Source: Rufibacter psychrotolerans
GTDB taxonomy: Bacteria > Bacteroidota > Bacteroidia > Cytophagales > Hymenobacteraceae
Assembly (NCBI RefSeq): GCF_016924645.1
Contig: NZ_JAFFJV010000006.1
Location: 124,001-188,000, forward strand
DNA length: 64,000 nt
Reading direction: 5' to 3'
This document shows positions 32,480 to 41,452 of the stretch, piece by piece. Made by a program: the position numbers and the translations under genes. The stretch's first letter is position 1. Each line of letters begins with the position of its first letter. The notes under the pieces are model-generated. The model did no database searches. It had not been told where the DNA came from and saw nothing but the letters and a program-made list of their open reading frames with translations.

Positions 32480-34396
32480 ATGATAATTGAACCCGGAGAA
32501 CTGCTGGCCAAAATAGACTCGCCAGCTGATTTGCGCCAACTGTCTGAAGACCAGTTGCTGCAGGTATGCCAGGAATTGCGGCAATTCATCATTGACAACG
32601 TGTCTATCTACGGGGGGCATTTCGGGGCAAGTCTGGGAGTGGTGGAGATGACCGTGGCGCTGCACTACGTGTTCAACACGCCCTATGACCAACTGGTGTG
32701 GGACGTGGGCCACCAGGCCTACGGGCACAAGATTTTGACCGGCCGTCGCGATCAGTTCCACACCAACCGCAAACTCAACGGCATCTCGGGCTTCCCTAAG
32801 CGCAAAGAAAGCGAGTACGACGCCTTTGGCGTGGGACACTCCAGCACGTCTATCTCGGCGGCGTTGGGCATGGCCGTGGCTTCGCAATACAAAAAGGAAC
32901 TGGACCGGCACCACATTGCCGTGATTGGCGACGGCTCCATGACAGCGGGCATGGCCTTTGAGGCCCTCAACCACGCCGGCGCCACCGATGCCGACCTGCT
33001 GGTGGTCCTCAACGATAACTGCATGAGCATTGACCCCAACGTGGGCGCGCTCAAAGAATACTTAACCGATATTACCACCTCGCGGGTCTACAACAAAGTG
33101 CGTGATGAAGTCTGGAACATTCTGGGCAAGATCAGCAAGTTTGGGCCCAACGCGCAGCAGATTGCCTCCAAGGTGGAAAGCGTGATCAAGGCGTCTATGC
33201 TCAAGCAGAGCAACCTGTTTGAGAGCCTCAAATTCCGCTACTTCGGCCCCATTGACGGCCATGACGTGAACCACCTGGCCTCGGTGCTCAAGGACCTCAA
33301 ACAGATTCCGGGCCCCAAGATCCTGCACTGCGTGACCGTGAAAGGCAAAGGCTTTGCCTTAGCCGAGAAAGAGCAGACCAAGTGGCACGCGCCCGGCCTG
33401 TTTGACAAAGTCACCGGCGAGATCTACAAGGTGCACCACACCACGCCGCAGCCCCCCAAGTACCAGGATGTGTTTGGGCACACGCTGCTGGAGATGGCCC
33501 AGCAGAACCCCAAAATTTTTGGCGTTACCCCGGCCATGCCCAGCGGTTCCAGCATGAACATCATGATGGCCGCCATGCCAGACCGCGCGCTGGACGTGGG
33601 CATTGCCGAGCAGCACGCCGTCACCTTCTCGGCCGGCCTAGCCACGCAAGGCCTGGTGCCGTTCTGCAACATCTACTCCAGCTTTATGCAGCGGGCTTAC
33701 GACCAGGTGGTGCATGACGTGTGCCTGCAGAACCTGCACGTGGTCTTCTGCCTGGACCGGGCCGGTTTCGCCGGGGCCGACGGCCAGACCCACCACGGCA
33801 ACTATGACATTGCCTACATGCGCTGCATCCCAAACATGGTGGTGGCTTCGCCGATGAACGAGCAGGAGCTTAGAAACCTCATGTACACCGCCAGCCAGGA
33901 CGGCATGGGGCCCTTCACCATCCGGTACCCGCGCGGCGAAGGCGTGATGCCCGAGTGGCGCACCCCGCTGGAAGTAATAGAGGTAGGCAAGGGCCGCGTG
34001 ATTCAGGAAGGCGAGGAAGTAGCCATCCTGACCATCGGGCACATTGGCAATTACGCCGTGGACGTGTGCAAGAACCTGAAACTGGACGGACTGCGCCCGG
34101 GCCACTATGACATGCGCTTCGCCAAACCGCTGGACGAGAAACTGCTGCACCACATCTTCCGGAAGTACGACAAGGTAGTAACCATAGAAGACGGCTGCCT
34201 GCAGGGCGGCTTTGGCAGCGCCGTGCTGGAGTTCATGGTAGACCATGGCTACCAGGCACAGGTAAAACGCCTCGGCATTCCAGACACCATTGTGGAGCAC
34301 GGCTCCCAGTTGGAACTGCACCGCCTCTGCGGCTTTGATCCAGAAGGTATTGAACGCACCGTGCGCGAACTCATGGGCGTGACCGTGCGCGTGTAA
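32480..34396 (+). CDS. dxs: 1-deoxy-D-xylulose-5-phosphate synthase
   Basis: 638 residues from ATG 32480 (MIIEPGELLAKIDSP), the normal DXS start and length. Thiamine-diphosphate motif runs from GDGSMTAG (150-157) to NDN (178-180); the catalytic His47 lies in GGHFGASLG, and the transketolase-like second half has FCLDRAGFAGADGQTHHG. Joins pyruvate and glyceraldehyde-3-phosphate in the first step of the non-mevalonate isoprenoid pathway. This supplies prenyl donors such as the one used by the UbiA-type enzyme at 19030. Confidence 0.97.
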   Translation: MIIEPGELLAKIDSPADLRQLSEDQLLQVCQELRQFIIDNVSIYGGHFGASLGVVEMTVALHYVFNTPYDQLVWDVGHQAYGHKILTGRRDQFHTNRKLNGISGFPKRKESEYDAFGVGHSSTSISAALGMAVASQYKKELDRHHIAVIGDGSMTAGMAFEALNHAGATDADLLVVLNDNCMSIDPNVGALKEYLTDITTSRVYNKVRDEVWNILGKISKFGPNAQQIASKVESVIKASMLKQSNLFESLKFRYFGPIDGHDVNHLASVLKDLKQIPGPKILHCVTVKGKGFALAEKEQTKWHAPGLFDKVTGEIYKVHHTTPQPPKYQDVFGHTLLEMAQQNPKIFGVTPAMPSGSSMNIMMAAMPDRALDVGIAEQHAVTFSAGLATQGLVPFCNIYSSFMQRAYDQVVHDVCLQNLHVVFCLDRAGFAGADGQTHHGNYDIAYMRCIPNMVVASPMNEQELRNLMYTASQDGMGPFTIRYPRGEGVMPEWRTPLEVIEVGKGRVIQEGEEVAILTIGHIGNYAVDVCKNLKLDGLRPGHYDMRFAKPLDEKLLHHIFRKYDKVVTIEDGCLQGGFGSAVLEFMVDHGYQAQVKRLGIPDTIVEHGSQLELHRLCGFDPEGIERTVRELMGVTVRV

Positions 34397-34415
34397 AGCT
34401 CCCTTAGATAAGACC

Positions 34416-34455
34416 AGCCCTCACCGGTTTCCATAACCGGTGAGGGCTTTTTGTT
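34416..34455 (+). terminator. Intrinsic terminator after dxs
   Basis: Perfect 14-bp stem AGCCCTCACCGGTT / AACCGGTGAGGGCT (34416-34429, 34435-34448), loop TCCAT, T-tract. Confidence 0.93.
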
Positions 34456-34491
34456 TTAGGCCCGCTTTGCTGAAAAGAGGGCCAGAACAGG
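34453..34491. repeat. Dispersed palindrome copy
   Basis: GTTTTAGGCCCGCTTTGC, TGAAAAGAGGGCC, AGAACAGG, directly abutting the dxs terminator. Confidence 0.75.
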
Positions 34492-34562
34492 AGCTCTGCG
34501 GCTCTCAGCCCTCAGATAAGGAACAAAATGCGTACCTTCAGGAAAACAAACGGGGAGCTTTC

Positions 34563-34823
34563 ATGTCTGCACCAACCATTCCGCTGAAAGAGAAACTGAC
34601 GATTTACCTGGGCGCTTTTCTGCTCACGCTGACCATTTACCTGGTGATAGACCTGTACGTGCCCATCAAACACCTGGTGGCAGGCCAGCGCATGTCTCTG
34701 CCCGAAGTCATGACGCACCTGCAGTTCTACAAAAAAGCGCCGTTCATTCTCCTGATCACGTTTCTCATGGGCCGAAGCACCATCCGGAAGAGAACCCTGA
34801 AGCGTGCCGCCGGCACCACGTAA
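34563..34823 (+). CDS. Small two-helix membrane protein, unknown
   Basis: 86 residues from ATG 34563, preceded by GGGGAGC, one of the few purine-rich ribosome-binding sites here. Two membrane segments (about 12-34 and 61-78) with basic ends (GRSTIRKRTLKRAA). No family recognised. A TACCTTCA box at 34533-34540 may be its -7 element. An upstream in-frame start would run through a palindrome copy and is not supported. Confidence 0.6.
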   Translation: MSAPTIPLKEKLTIYLGAFLLTLTIYLVIDLYVPIKHLVAGQRMSLPEVMTHLQFYKKAPFILLITFLMGRSTIRKRTLKRAAGTT

Positions 34824-34871
34824 AGCCGCCCGTGCACTCCTGGTCTGTTTCTTTCACCAGATTTCACCCGG

Positions 34872-34908
34872 CTTCGGGCTTAGTTTCGTAAAAACAGGCT
34901 TAAAACAC
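34872..34908. repeat. Dispersed palindrome copy
   Basis: CTTCGGGCTTAGTTTCG, TAAAAACAGGCTTAAAACAC; ends 11 nt before the hydrolase ATG, one of the few copies in a 5' leader. Confidence 0.6.
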
Positions 34909-34919
34909 TTTTTCTACTC

Positions 34920-35708
34920 ATGACGCACGCTACCCTTGCCCACACCGTGTCCGGGGTGGGGCCTACCCTGGTCTTCCTGCACGGCTTCTGCGAGAGCCAG
35001 GACCTTTGGACCGATTTCGTGAAACCCCTCACCGACCAGTTTCGGGTCGTCACCCTGGATTTGCCCGGCCACGGTCAGAGCTCCGTGCCGGAAAGCTTCT
35101 CCATGGCAAGCCAGGCCCAACGGGTGCACGAAACCCTGCAGGCCCTCAACGTGAACAAGTGCCTGCTGGTGGGGCACTCCATGGGCGGGTACGTTGCCCT
35201 GGCCTTCGCCGAGAAATACCCCGAGAAGCTGCGCGGCCTTTGCCTGTTCCACTCCAGTGCCCTGCCCGATTCTGAGGAGAAAAAGGAAAACCGCAACAAA
35301 ACCATGGAGTTTGTGCAGAAGCACGGCCTGGAGAAGTTCATGGACTCGTTCGTGGCCCCGCTCTTTGCGGCCGCTAACCGCGACAAGTGCCAGAAGGCCA
35401 TTGAGAAAATGCAGGCCATCGGCAAAGCCACCCCGGTAGAAACGGTTCTGGGCTGCCTGCAGGCCATGCGCGACCGGCAAGACCGCACCTTGGTGCTCAA
35501 AGAAGCCTCTTTTCCGGTGTTGTTCATGGTGGGCAAGGAAGACCCGGCGGTGCCGCTGGAGGCTGCCTTGCAGCAGTGCCACCTGCCCGCGCAGAGCATG
35601 GCTTATTTCATGGGGCAGGTAGGGCACATGGGCATGCTGGAGAAAACCGGAGCCACCCGGCAGTCGCTGCTGAAGTTCGCCGAGACCATCTCCCCGGTGG
35701 GCATGTAA
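34920..35708 (+). CDS. Alpha/beta hydrolase
   Basis: 262 residues. Oxyanion region LVFLHGFCES, nucleophile elbow GHSMGGY (Ser near residue 86), acid residue likely in VGKEDPAVP and catalytic His in GQVGHMGML. Cytoplasmic (no signal peptide). Esterase, lipase-like or MenH-like activity is possible; the substrate is not deducible. No operon partner; the next gene is separated by a palindromic terminator. Confidence 0.88.
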   Translation: MTHATLAHTVSGVGPTLVFLHGFCESQDLWTDFVKPLTDQFRVVTLDLPGHGQSSVPESFSMASQAQRVHETLQALNVNKCLLVGHSMGGYVALAFAEKYPEKLRGLCLFHSSALPDSEEKKENRNKTMEFVQKHGLEKFMDSFVAPLFAAANRDKCQKAIEKMQAIGKATPVETVLGCLQAMRDRQDRTLVLKEASFPVLFMVGKEDPAVPLEAALQQCHLPAQSMAYFMGQVGHMGMLEKTGATRQSLLKFAETISPVGM

Positions 35709-35731
35709 TACCAACTTCTAACCTGCCTGTG

Positions 35732-35780
35732 AAGCCGTTTTGGGGCCACTTTTGCCAGAGTGGCCCCAAAACGGCTTTTT
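35732..35780. repeat. Dispersed palindrome copy, perfect 19-bp stem, acts as terminator
   Basis: AAGCCGTTTTGGGGCCACT (35732-35750) pairs fully with AGTGGCCCCAAAACGGCTT (35759-35777), followed by TTT. Best-formed member of the family and a credible rho-independent terminator of the hydrolase gene. Confidence 0.92.
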
Positions 35781-35945
35781 GCTTTATGAGGGCGCCAAGA
35801 GCAGGGGCGCGTGAGAGAAAGTCAACGGGAATACTTTCCGGGGGAGCCCTTTCAAGACTGCCGGATTTCCGCTATTTTCAGGGCAGGGCTGCAACCGTAC
35901 GCCCACAGACCTAACCCAAACTAACGCCCCTTCCTGGTGCATGCT

Positions 35946-38882
35946 ATGATTCGCAAACCTTTATATCCGCTGGTGCTGGCGGGGCTGCTGAGCCTTCCGG
36001 CCGTGGCCCAGAAAAACAAAGAGAAACAGCCGGCTTTCACGCCCGCCAAGGCCCGCCTGGAAGGCTGCCAGCAACGGCTCCAGTTGCAGAAAAATTCGCT
36101 GGTGGGCAACGTGCCGTTCCGGAACGTGGGCCCCACGGTGATGAGCGGCCGCGTGGTGGACCTGGACGTGAACCCCGCCGACCCTACCCATTTCTACGTG
36201 GCCTACGCCTCCGGCGGATTGTGGCGCACTACCAACAACGGTATTTCCTTTGAGCCGCTGTTTGACCGCGAGACCGTGATCACCATTGGTGACATTGCCG
36301 TGGACTGGAAGAGCAACACCATTTGGGTAGGCACCGGTGAGGCCAACTCCAGCCGTTCGTCTTACTCGGGGGTAGGGGTGTACAAAAGCACCGACGGGGG
36401 CAAGACCTGGCAGTACAAGGGCCTGCCCGAGTCGCACCACATTGGCCGCATCATCCTGAACCCCACCGACCCCAATACCGTCTGGGTGGCCGTGCTGGGG
36501 CACCTGTACTCGCCCAACCCAGAGCGCGGCGTGTACAAAACCACCGATGGCGGCACCACCTGGAAGCACGTCCTGAAGGGCGGCAACGACAATACCGGCG
36601 CCGTTGACCTGGTGGTGGACCCGTCCAATTCCAATACCCTGTACGCCAGCCTCTGGCACCGCGAGCGGCGGGCCTGGAACTTTGTGGAAGGGGGCAGCAC
36701 CTCGGGCATTTTCAAGAGCACCAACGGGGGCGAGACCTGGCAGCGCATCACGGGCGGCACCAGCGGCTTTCCGGCCAGCGAGGGCATCGGGCGGATTGGC
36801 CTGAGCATTTTCCCCCAGAACCCCAACATTATTTACGCCAGCGTAGACAACCAGGACCTGCGCCAAGACGTGAAGCCGGCGGTGGCCACCGGCAACCGGC
36901 TGCGCAAAGAGCAGTTCAAAGACTTCACCAAGGAAGACTTCCTGAAGCTGGACGATGCCGTCATCAACACCTTTTTGGAGGAGAACAACTTCCCGCGCCA
37001 GTACACGGCCAGAACGGTGAAGGAGATGGTGAGTTCAGAGAAAATACGCCCGGTGGCACTCTCAGACTTCCTGGTAGACGCCAACTCGCTCATGATTGAG
37101 ACGCCCGTGACCGGCGCCCAGGTGTACCGCTCAGACGATGCCGGCAAGACCTGGAAAAAGACCCACGCAGGCTACCTTGACGACCTCTATTACACCTACG
37201 GTTACTACTTCGGGGTAATCAGGGTGTCGCCCCTGAACCCAGACCACGTGTACGTGCTGGGCGTGCCCCTGCTCAAGTCTGAGGATGGCGGCAAAACCTG
37301 GCGCGAGCTTGGCGGCGACAACGTGCACTCAGACCACCAGGACCTGTGGGTGAGCCCCACGCGCCCGGGTCACCTGGTAAGCGGGAACGACGGTGGGGTC
37401 AACGTGACCTTTGACGACGGAAAATCCTGGTTCAAGGCCAACTCGCCGGCGGTGGGGCAGTTCTACTCGGTTACCGTAGACATGGCGCAGCCGTACCACG
37501 TGTACGGTGGCCTGCAGGACAACGGCGTGTGGGGAGGCCCCAGCACCTACCAGGCAAGCTCGGCCTGGACCGATAACGGACGCTACCCCTATCAGCGCCT
37601 GGGCGGCGGCGACGGCATGATGGTGCAGGTAGACTACCGCGACAACAACACCGTGTACACCGGCTCGCAGTACGGGGCGTACTACCGCCTCAACAAAGCC
37701 ACCGGCCAGCGGCTTTCCATTCAGCCCAAGCACCAACTAGGGGAGCGGCCGCTGCGCTTCAATTGGGAGAGCCCCATCCTGCTCTCGCGGCACAACCAGG
37801 ACGTGCTGTACTTCGGGTCCAACAAATTCCACCGCTCGCTCAACAAAGGCGAGAACATGGAGGCGCTCTCCGGTGATTTGACCAAAGGCGGCCGCAAAGG
37901 CGATGTGGGTTACGGCACCCTCACCACCATTGAGGAATCGCCCAAGCGGTTCGGGTTGCTGTACACGGGTTCAGACGACGGCTTGATCCACGTAAGCCGT
38001 GACGGCGGCTATACCTGGGCCAAAGTCTCAGACAAGCTTCCGCAGGACCTATGGGTCAGCGGGTTGGCGGCCTCGGCGGAGAACGAGGGCACCGTGTACG
38101 CCACGCTCAACGGCTACCGCTGGGATGACTTCACGCCCTACCTGTACGTGTCGCAGGACTACGGGAAAACCTGGAAGCGTTTAGGCCAGGATTTGCCAAA
38201 AGAGCCCCTAAACGTGGTGCGCGAAGACCCTAAGAACCCTAATATTCTGTACGTGGGCTCAGACAATGGCCTGTACGTGTCTCTGGACAAAGGACAGACG
38301 TTCCAGGCCCTGGGTGGCGATGTGTTGCCCTCGGTGGCGGTGCATGACCTGGCTGTGCAGCCGCGCGAGAATGACCTGGTAGTGGGTACCCACGGGCGCT
38401 CCATTTACATTGGCAACGTGGCCCATCTGCAGCAGCTCACGCCCGAGGTGCAGAAAAAAGCGGTGCACGCCTTCGCCATCAACGTGCCGCAATACTCAGA
38501 GCGCTGGGGGCAGCGGTTTGGCACCTGGAACGAGCCGTTCACCCCAACCCTAACGGTGCCGTACTACGTGAGCGCCGCCGGCACCACCACCGTGCGCGTG
38601 AAAACCGACAAGGGCCAGGTGCTGCAGGAAATGACCGACCAAAGCGAGCGCGGCCTTAACTACCTGGCCTACGACCTCACCCTGGACGCTGCCCAAGCCG
38701 GAGCCTATGAGCAGGCCCTGAACGAAGGCCGCAAAACCGGCGATCCGGTGAAAGTAACGCCAGCGGCCAACCAACAACTCTACCTGCGCCCGGGCAAGTA
38801 CGTGCTGGAGTTGGAGGCCAACGGAAACAAAACCGTTCAGGAATTCACCTTGAAGGCCCCTGAGCGCCGCAGCCGCGAATAG
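35946..38882 (+). CDS. Secreted VPS10/sortilin-like Asp-box propeller protein
   Basis: 978 residues from ATG 35946; signal peptide ends AVAQ (residue 22). I count nine Asp-box (BNR) motifs of S-x-D-x-G-x-T-W type, for example STDGGKTWQ, TTDGGTTWK, STNGGETWQ, SEDGGKTWR and SQDYGKTWK, forming one or two large beta-propellers as in sortilin/VPS10 proteins and xyloglucanases. No glycosidase active-site residues could be assigned. A C-terminal beta domain follows (about 835-978) without a recognisable T9SS sorting domain. The role is probably binding or hydrolysis of an extracellular polymer. A palindrome-family copy lies in frame near codon 745-757. Confidence 0.87.
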   Translation: MIRKPLYPLVLAGLLSLPAVAQKNKEKQPAFTPAKARLEGCQQRLQLQKNSLVGNVPFRNVGPTVMSGRVVDLDVNPADPTHFYVAYASGGLWRTTNNGISFEPLFDRETVITIGDIAVDWKSNTIWVGTGEANSSRSSYSGVGVYKSTDGGKTWQYKGLPESHHIGRIILNPTDPNTVWVAVLGHLYSPNPERGVYKTTDGGTTWKHVLKGGNDNTGAVDLVVDPSNSNTLYASLWHRERRAWNFVEGGSTSGIFKSTNGGETWQRITGGTSGFPASEGIGRIGLSIFPQNPNIIYASVDNQDLRQDVKPAVATGNRLRKEQFKDFTKEDFLKLDDAVINTFLEENNFPRQYTARTVKEMVSSEKIRPVALSDFLVDANSLMIETPVTGAQVYRSDDAGKTWKKTHAGYLDDLYYTYGYYFGVIRVSPLNPDHVYVLGVPLLKSEDGGKTWRELGGDNVHSDHQDLWVSPTRPGHLVSGNDGGVNVTFDDGKSWFKANSPAVGQFYSVTVDMAQPYHVYGGLQDNGVWGGPSTYQASSAWTDNGRYPYQRLGGGDGMMVQVDYRDNNTVYTGSQYGAYYRLNKATGQRLSIQPKHQLGERPLRFNWESPILLSRHNQDVLYFGSNKFHRSLNKGENMEALSGDLTKGGRKGDVGYGTLTTIEESPKRFGLLYTGSDDGLIHVSRDGGYTWAKVSDKLPQDLWVSGLAASAENEGTVYATLNGYRWDDFTPYLYVSQDYGKTWKRLGQDLPKEPLNVVREDPKNPNILYVGSDNGLYVSLDKGQTFQALGGDVLPSVAVHDLAVQPRENDLVVGTHGRSIYIGNVAHLQQLTPEVQKKAVHAFAINVPQYSERWGQRFGTWNEPFTPTLTVPYYVSAAGTTTVRVKTDKGQVLQEMTDQSERGLNYLAYDLTLDAAQAGAYEQALNEGRKTGDPVKVTPAANQQLYLRPGKYVLELEANGNKTVQEFTLKAPERRSRE
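38178..38214. repeat. Palindrome-family copy inside coding sequence
   Basis: CGTTTAGGCCAGGATTTG / CCAAAAGAGCCCCTAAACG, in frame, encoding RLGQDLPKEPLNV. Arms and centre match the intergenic family. Confidence 0.6.
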
Positions 38883-38901
38883 TCTCTGCCCTAGTAAGTA
38901 A

Positions 38902-38957
38902 AATCCCCGGTTTCGGGCCCGTTTTCTTGAAACAGGCCTGAAACCGGGGATTCTCTT
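38902..38957. repeat. Dispersed palindrome copy with terminator character
   Basis: AATCCCCGGTTTCGGGCC / GGCCTGAAACCGGGGATT around CGTTTTCTTGAAACA, then CTCTTTTT. 19 nt after the propeller gene stop. Confidence 0.88.
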
Positions 38958-39210
38958 TTTGAGCGAATGATGCTGGCTGCGGCTTTCTTTCTTTTTGAGG
39001 CTTCCGGCGCAAGCGGCTGCGGGTGCCAATGCTAACAGCGGGTTCCTTAACCTTTTTCGGCCGGTTTTCGCCAAAATAGCCCTTAAACGGGCAGGCCGGC
39101 AATTTGCTTTCGCTGCAGAGCGGACTGCTGGGGCATCGCCCTGCAACCCGCAACGGGAACCGGGGCTATGCTGCCAAGAGGTTGGTGTGCTGCCCCTGCT
39201 TAAGCCAGGG
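38958..39210. other. Intergenic region between propeller gene and response regulator
   Basis: Part of a 328-bp gap between convergent genes. Contains one palindrome copy (39053-39092); nothing else recognisable. Confidence 0.5.
39053..39092. repeat. Dispersed palindrome copy
   Basis: TTTTTCGGCCGGTTTTCG / CCAAAATAGCCCTTAAACGG. Confidence 0.7.
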
Positions 39211-39657
39211 TCAGGAAGCGCCGGGAAGATCGGTAGTTTCGTTCTGGGTGCCGGGCCCGAAGTGCTCTTTGATCAGGTGCAGGGCATCGGCTTGGGTAAG
39301 CGGCTTGGAAAGGTGCCCTGCCACGTCTGGGAAATCCTTGAGCCGGTGCAGGTCATAGAAACTGGCCGAGGAGGAAAGCGCGAACACCTTGTGGGCCTTG
39401 CGGGCGGCGGGCAGGTGCTGGTACCGCTCCAGAAAGTCAAAGCCATCCATGCCCGACATCTTGATGTCCACCAGGATCAGGTCCAGCGGCAGGTCAGACT
39501 GCAGGTGCTCCGGGCTGCTCAGGTACGTAAGGGCGGCCTGGCCATCGGTCACCACGTCAATCTGCTGCGCAATCTCCGCCTTGTTGAGAACGCGTTTGTT
39601 CATGTAGTTGGTGATCTCGTCGTCGTCTATTAACAGTACACGGTTAATTCTTTCCAT
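39211..39657 (-). CDS. Single-domain (CheY-like) response regulator
   Basis: 148 residues, receiver domain only. Acidic pocket Asp11/Asp12 (LLIDDDE), phosphoacceptor Asp64 (LVDIKMSGMDGFDF), switch Ser near 95-96 (ALSSSAS) and Lys118 (SKPL). No output domain, so it must act by protein contact or phosphorelay. No histidine kinase gene is adjacent. A TAACTTTA sequence on this strand at 39680-39687 is a one-mismatch -7 candidate. Confidence 0.92.
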   Translation of the reverse strand: MERINRVLLIDDDEITNYMNKRVLNKAEIAQQIDVVTDGQAALTYLSSPEHLQSDLPLDLILVDIKMSGMDGFDFLERYQHLPAARKAHKVFALSSSASFYDLHRLKDFPDVAGHLSKPLTQADALHLIKEHFGPGTQNETTDLPGAS

Positions 39658-39959
39658 GGGTGGGGCGCTAAGTTTCCTGTAAAGTTACAGTATACGTAAG
39701 AACATACGTTCGTAACCATCTGCCAAGGGCAACAATTCTGCGTTACCCGAAGGTTTGGTTCCTCTGGAAAGCCCTGAAAAAGAAGATGTACCTGAATTGG
39801 TGTACCCGGGGGGGCTCTGCCGCGTGTTCCCTGGCCGGGATTTTGCCATTAAGTGGGTTTTCCTATGGCAAAGCCTGTTAAAAAGAGTATCTTCCTGACG
39901 AAAAGGTGGGAAACCGCCCATTTGATGACTCCACTTACCAGTCCATGATCTTGAATGTA
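39658..39959. other. 302-bp divergent promoter region
   Basis: Between the response regulator and the lipoprotein at 39960. Contains ATACGT twice (39692-39697, 39705-39710) close to the regulator start; no other feature recognised. Confidence 0.4.
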
Positions 39960-41018
39960 ATGAAACAAGGCGCCGCTCCCTTGCGGTTGCTGTCAATTTT
40001 AGGAATTGCCTTGCTGAGTGCCTGCGGTTCTGACGGCGGGCGCAAAGAAAGCAACGGAGCCCAGGCCGCGCCGGCCGCTGCCAAGGCACCGGTAGCAGAT
40101 TCTGCCCAGACTTCCGCCGATTCCACCAAGCTCCTGGGGGCAGCCAACCAGCAGGACACCACCGCCCTCGCCGACTCTGCGGCCAAAGCGCCCGCTGAGT
40201 TTGTGGTGAAAGATGAAGCCGCCAGCAAGCCCGGTGCTATTCTGCCCCATAAACGCATTGTGGCCTATTACGGCAACCCGCTCTCTAAGCGCATGGGCAT
40301 TCTGGGCGAGCTTGCCCCCGAGAAAATGCTAGCCCGGTTAGATGAAGAGGTGAAAGCCTGGGAAGCCGCCGACCCTACCACGCCCGTACAGCCCGCCCTG
40401 CATCTGATCTTTGTGACGGCGCAAGGCAAACCCGGCAAAGGCGGCATGTACCGTCTGCGCATGAGCGACCATCTAGCCGACACGGTGATTGCCTGGGCGG
40501 CCAAAAGAAACGCCATTGTGTTCCTGGACATCCAGATAGGGCAGAGCACCGTGGAGCAGGAAATTCCCCGGTTGGAAAAGTACCTCAAGCTGCCGCAGGT
40601 GCACCTGGGCATTGACCCCGAGTTCGCCATGAAGAACGGCGCAGTGCCCGGCCGGAAGATAGGCACCCTGGACGCCAGGGAGATCAACTACGCCACGCAG
40701 TTCCTGAACGACATTGCCGTGAAGTATAACCTGCCGCCCAAGATCCTGGTGGTGCATCGCTTCACGCAGCGCATGGTCACCAACTACAAAGACATTAAGC
40801 TAAGGCCCAACGTGCAGTTTGTGATGCACATGGACGGCTGGGGCGACCGGGTCCTGAAGAAAAGCACGTATAACGCCTACATCAAGCGCGAGCCCGTGCA
40901 GTACACCGGTTTCAAGATCTTCTACTACAACGATACCAAGAAGAAAGGCTCCAAATTGTACACCCCAGAAGGCGTATTGGCGCTTTCTCCCAAGCCCATG
41001 TACATCCAGTACCAATAA
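39960..41018 (+). CDS. Lipoprotein with TIM-barrel-like conserved domain, unknown
   Basis: 352 residues from ATG 39960; lipobox Cys22 (ALLSAC). A low-complexity Ala/Ser/Lys linker (about 25-90) precedes a compact domain starting HKRIVAYYGNPLSKRMGILGE. Alternating strands and helices with conserved-looking acidic and aromatic positions (IVFLDIQIG, HLGIDPEFAM, ILVVHRFTQRMV, QFVMHMDGWG) suggest a TIM barrel, perhaps a glycosidase-like fold. No named family is recognised with confidence. Transcribed alone, ended by a strong hairpin. Confidence 0.8.
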   Translation: MKQGAAPLRLLSILGIALLSACGSDGGRKESNGAQAAPAAAKAPVADSAQTSADSTKLLGAANQQDTTALADSAAKAPAEFVVKDEAASKPGAILPHKRIVAYYGNPLSKRMGILGELAPEKMLARLDEEVKAWEAADPTTPVQPALHLIFVTAQGKPGKGGMYRLRMSDHLADTVIAWAAKRNAIVFLDIQIGQSTVEQEIPRLEKYLKLPQVHLGIDPEFAMKNGAVPGRKIGTLDAREINYATQFLNDIAVKYNLPPKILVVHRFTQRMVTNYKDIKLRPNVQFVMHMDGWGDRVLKKSTYNAYIKREPVQYTGFKIFYYNDTKKKGSKLYTPEGVLALSPKPMYIQYQ

Positions 41019-41053
41019 GGCAGGTAGGCCTGCATAAAACCTCTCTTTTATTG

Positions 41054-41107
41054 AAAAGCCCCGGGGTGGCCCAAGCGTTAAAATTGCTTGCCGCCCCGGG
41101 GCTTTTT
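41054..41107 (+). terminator. Intrinsic terminator after lipoprotein gene
   Basis: AAAAGCCCCGGGG(T)GG / CCGCCCCGGGGCTTTTT, GC-rich stem with T-tract. Confidence 0.92.
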
Positions 41108-41452
41108 GCATGAACCAGAAACCGCCCAATGCCCTGAACCTACGTTGCCGTACTCTGTGAGCCGTTATGGGTCTGCCTGGGGAGCTAAGGATTTGTGTCT
41201 CTGAGGGATAATGGTTTTGGTAACTTTTTAAATTAATTAAGTTTTTGTTGGTGTATTATGAAATAAAAATTATTTTACATCATCAGTTCTTGCCATCATA
41301 GGAAGAGAGAGACGCAAGCGAGCAGATGCTGCCCTGACATAAGGAAGATGAGCTGGTTAGTTACAAGAAGTTAATACTTACATAAATGCCTGTTGATGGA
41401 CAGGTCATACACGAGTTTCAACTTTACCCCCTATAACTTAACCTAATCGTCC
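41108..41452. other. AT-rich region upstream of the 1,831-residue protein
   Basis: About 345 bp. The stretch 41220-41285 is very AT-rich and probably carries the promoter, but no clean TTTG/TAnnTTTG pair was found. No coding sequence. Confidence 0.5.

Noticed and set aside
38995-39633. 212-residue open frame opposite the response regulator
   Set aside because: Antisense shadow of a clear CheY-like gene with intact catalytic residues.
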